Of a stretch of 14,183 nucleotides of DNA, positions 11,976 through 14,183 are shown in pieces. A program made the position numbers and the translations under genes. How positions within the stretch are numbered: position 1 is the stretch's first letter; every line of letters begins with the position of its first letter. The notes beneath the pieces are model-generated. The model saw only the letters and a list, made by a program, of their open reading frames with translations. It was not told where the DNA came from and made no database searches. The DNA lies in contig NZ_JAVHLH010000045.1 of assembly GCF_031082345.1 (NCBI RefSeq), positions 1-14,183 of the forward strand, in the 5' to 3' direction. Source of the DNA: Brevundimonas sp. GTDB taxonomy: Bacteria; Pseudomonadota; Alphaproteobacteria; Caulobacterales; Caulobacteraceae.

Positions 11976-13637
11976 ATGCCGACAACCGTCTCACAGGATA
12001 CCGATACGCCAGGCGACGTCGTCGCCCTGTTCCTGTTCGTGGGCGTTGCGGCGGTGGTGGCCCTGCTGGCCACCGCCTTCACCGACGACGCGGCCTTCCG
12101 CTTCCACGGCTATTTCCTGATGGCGGCCTCGGTCCTGGCGCTGGCCGCCATGACCATCGGCGTGGCCCACGGCCGGTTCCGCTCGGACCCGGGCAAGTAC
12201 GAGGACGGCGTCATCCGCGCCGGGGTCATCGCCACCATGTTCTGGGGCGTCATCGGCATGACGGTCGGCGTCTTCATCGCCGCCCAGCTGTCGTGGCCGG
12301 AGATCTTCTATTTCCCTGAGCACGGCTGGCTCAACTTCGGTCGGCTGCGGCCGCTGCACACCTCGGGCGTGATCTTCGCCTTCGGCGGCAACGCCCTGAT
12401 CTGCACGTCTTTCTGGGTCGTGCAGCGCACCTGCAAGGCGCGGCTGGCCGGCGGCGTGTGGCCGTGGTTCGTGTTCTGGGGCTACCAGCTGTTCATCGTC
12501 CTGGCGGCCACCGGCTATGTCGCCGGCATCACCCAGTCGCGCGAATACGCCGAGCCGGAGTGGTACGTCGACCTGTGGCTGACCATCGTCTGGGTCGCCT
12601 ATCTGTTCGTCTTCCTGGGCACCATCTGGAAGCGCAAGGAACCCCACATCTACGTGGCCAACTGGTTCTACCTGGCCTTCATCGTCACCATTGCCCTGCT
12701 GCACCTGGTCAACAACGCCGCGGTGCCGGTCGGCCTGCTGGAGGCGCGCAGCTATTCGGCCTTCGGCGGGGTCCAGGACGCCCTGGTCCAGTGGTGGTAC
12801 GGCCACAACGCCGTGGGCTTCTTCCTGACCGCCGGCTTCCTGGCGATGATGTACTATTTCGTGCCCAAGCGGGTGGAGCGGCCGGTCTATTCCTACCGCC
12901 TGTCGATCGTCCACTTCTGGTCGCTGATCTTCATCTACATCTGGGCGGGTCCGCACCACCTGCACTACACGGCCCTGCCGCAGTGGGCCCAGACGCTGGG
13001 CATGACCTTCTCGATCATGCTGTGGATGCCGTCCTGGGGCGGGATGATCAACGGCCTGATGACCCTGTCGGGGGCGTGGGACAAGCTGCGCACCGACCCG
13101 GTGGTCCGCATGATGGTCGTGGCCATCGCCTTCTACGGAATGTCGACCTTCGAGGGGCCGCTGATGTCCATCCGGACGGTCAACGCCCTGTCGCACTACA
13201 CCGACTGGACCATCGGCCACGTCCACTCCGGCGCCCTGGGCTGGGTCGGCTTCATCAGCTTCGGCGCCATCTACTGCATGGTCCCCTGGCTGTGGAAGAA
13301 GGAGCGCCTGTACTCCAACGCCCTGGTCGAGTGGCATTTCTGGATCGCGACGACCGGCATCGTTCTCTACATCACCGCGATGTGGGTCTCCGGCATTATG
13401 GAAGGCCTGATGTGGCGCGAGTACACGCCTGACGGCTTCCTCGCGAACAGCTTCATCGAGACCGTGTCGGCCAAGCACATCCAGAACGTCATCCGCACCG
13501 TCGGCGGCCTGATGTTCCTGAGCGGCACTGTCATCATGTCCTACAACCTGTGGCGAACGATCCGCATGCCGTCCGCGCGCGCCTCCGCGAACGTGCCGGC
13601 GACGACGATCGAGCCGCAACTCCTGCCGGCCGAGTGA
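11976..13637 (+). CDS. ccoN: cbb3-type cytochrome c oxidase subunit I
   Basis: A 553-residue catalytic subunit of the high-affinity cbb3 (C-type) haem-copper oxidase, which reduces oxygen at very low concentrations in the inner membrane. About twelve or more transmembrane helices are visible. Ligands are His128 (RPLHTSG) and His417 for low-spin haem b, His415 for haem b3 (IGHVHSG), and His277 (YGHNAVGFF), His327 and His328 (GPHHLHYTA) for CuB. This is the standard set for subunit I. ATG 11976 follows AAGGG (11962-11966) and gives MPTTVSQD; the longer in-frame extension to 11880 reads through the operator and is rejected. The operator at 11903-11922 predicts a transcription start near 11954. 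ccoO follows after 10 bp, so this is the start of a ccoNO(QP) operon continuing beyond the window. Confidence 0.97.
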   Translation: MPTTVSQDTDTPGDVVALFLFVGVAAVVALLATAFTDDAAFRFHGYFLMAASVLALAAMTIGVAHGRFRSDPGKYEDGVIRAGVIATMFWGVIGMTVGVFIAAQLSWPEIFYFPEHGWLNFGRLRPLHTSGVIFAFGGNALICTSFWVVQRTCKARLAGGVWPWFVFWGYQLFIVLAATGYVAGITQSREYAEPEWYVDLWLTIVWVAYLFVFLGTIWKRKEPHIYVANWFYLAFIVTIALLHLVNNAAVPVGLLEARSYSAFGGVQDALVQWWYGHNAVGFFLTAGFLAMMYYFVPKRVERPVYSYRLSIVHFWSLIFIYIWAGPHHLHYTALPQWAQTLGMTFSIMLWMPSWGGMINGLMTLSGAWDKLRTDPVVRMMVVAIAFYGMSTFEGPLMSIRTVNALSHYTDWTIGHVHSGALGWVGFISFGAIYCMVPWLWKKERLYSNALVEWHFWIATTGIVLYITAMWVSGIMEGLMWREYTPDGFLANSFIETVSAKHIQNVIRTVGGLMFLSGTVIMSYNLWRTIRMPSARASANVPATTIEPQLLPAE

Positions 13638-13647
13638 GGATCGCACC

Positions 13648-14183
13648 ATGTGGAAGAAGCACGCGAAATTCGAGCGCCACTCGCTCTGGCTGGTGATGGG
13701 GATCACCGTCGTCGTGTCGATCGGCGGCCTCGTGGAGATCGCCCCGCTGTTCTGGGTCGAGAGCACGATCGAGGAGGTCGAGGGCGTCCGGCCCTACACC
13801 CCGCTCGAGCTGGCCGGCCGTGACATCTACATCGGCGAGGGCTGCTACAGCTGCCACTCGCAGATGATCCGCCCGCTGCGCGACGAAGTCGAACGCTACG
13901 GCCACTACAGCCTCGCCGCCGAGAGCATGTACGACCATCCGTTCCAGTGGGGGTCCAAGCGCACCGGGCCTGATCTGGCGCGGGTCGGCGGCAAATATTC
14001 GAACGAGTGGCACCGCGAGCACCTGGATAATCCCCGGTCGGTGGTGCCGGAGTCCAACATGCCGCCCTACGCCTTCCTGGCCGACCAGGACCTGGACCAG
14101 CACGCCATCCAGGCGAAGCTGCGGGCCATGGTGGCGGTCGGCGTGCCCTACACCGCCGACCAGATCGAGAACGCCGAGGCTGA
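13648..14183 (+). CDS. ccoO: cbb3-type oxidase mono-haem cytochrome c subunit (3' end outside window)
   Basis: The first 178 codons of CcoO, the membrane-anchored mono-haem cytochrome c subunit that passes electrons to CcoN. ATG 13648 lies 10 bp after the ccoN stop, with GAGGA at 13636-13640 as Shine-Dalgarno overlapping that stop. An N-terminal anchor helix ([20 protein letters not shown], about 13-32) is followed by the periplasmic domain. The haem c motif is Cys66-Tyr-Ser-Cys69-His70 (GCYSCHSQM), with probable axial Met138 in [23 protein letters not shown] and [15 protein letters not shown] are highly conserved in CcoO. The frame is open at the right edge; a complete CcoO is usually about 200-250 residues. 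Confidence 0.96.
   Translation, partial: MWKKHAKFERHSLWLVMGITVVVSIGGLVEIAPLFWVESTIEEVEGVRPYTPLELAGRDIYIGEGCYSCHSQMIRPLRDEVERYGHYSLAAESMYDHPFQWGSKRTGPDLARVGGKYSNEWHREHLDNPRSVVPESNMPPYAFLADQDLDQHAIQAKLRAMVAVGVPYTADQIENAEA

Noticed and set aside
1..14183. Mobile elements, CRISPR arrays, tRNA or rRNA genes, attachment sites
   Set aside because: No transposase or integrase coding sequence, no spaced direct-repeat arrays and no RNA-gene-like sequence were seen on either strand.

Overview
This GC-rich window (third codon positions almost all G or C) comes from an alphaproteobacterium, most likely a Caulobacterales member such as Brevundimonas. That placement is inferred from gene content, codon bias and the FixK/cbb3 organisation; no rRNA or other marker is present. 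The theme is life at low oxygen with nitrite respiration. The window holds a NnrS-family membrane protein, a copper nitrite reductase (nirK), a blue-copper electron donor (pseudoazurin), a hemerythrin/RIC-type di-iron protein, an oxygen-independent B12-dependent ribonucleotide reductase (nrdJ), two Crp/Fnr regulators, a stand-alone receiver protein, and the start of a cbb3-type high-affinity oxidase operon (ccoNO).

Layout. Positions 1-3450 (+): nnrS (5' end cut by the window), a DUF454/YbaN-type small membrane protein with a Cys-rich N-terminus, and a group II PLP-dependent decarboxylase. Positions 3451-3698 are the nirK promoter region. Positions 3699-6015 (+): nirK, an intrinsic terminator, then an alginate-export-type outer-membrane barrel. 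Positions 6052-8286 (-): nrdJ, divergent from the RIC-like gene (8401-9039, +), followed by pseudoazurin (9105-9551, +). Positions 9637-10374 (-) and 10497-11183 (+) are two divergent Crp/Fnr regulators; the second overlaps a single-domain receiver gene (11180-11572). A small uncharacterised two-helix membrane protein (11590-11859, -) is divergent from ccoN (11976-13637), and ccoO (13648 onward) runs off the right edge.

What ties the region together is a recurring Fnr/FixK/NnrR-type operator, TTGYG-N4-CGCAA. I find four exact copies and one degenerate copy: before the DUF454 gene, before nirK, between nrdJ and the RIC-like gene (degenerate), before pseudoazurin, and between the small membrane gene and ccoN. 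If each acts as a class II activator site (centre at -41.5), the predicted transcription starts fall just ahead of the Shine-Dalgarno sequence for most genes. For the DUF454 gene the start falls exactly on the A of the ATG, predicting a leaderless mRNA. The two local Crp/Fnr proteins are the natural candidates to bind these sites, but their own intergenic region has no such box. It carries a different palindrome, CCCCTAGGGG.

Least-explained parts: the Cys-rich DUF454 protein, the PLP decarboxylase placed in a denitrification locus, the small Cys-containing membrane protein sharing the ccoN operator, the RIC-like protein lacking one expected His ligand, and the receiver protein translationally coupled to a FixK-like regulator.
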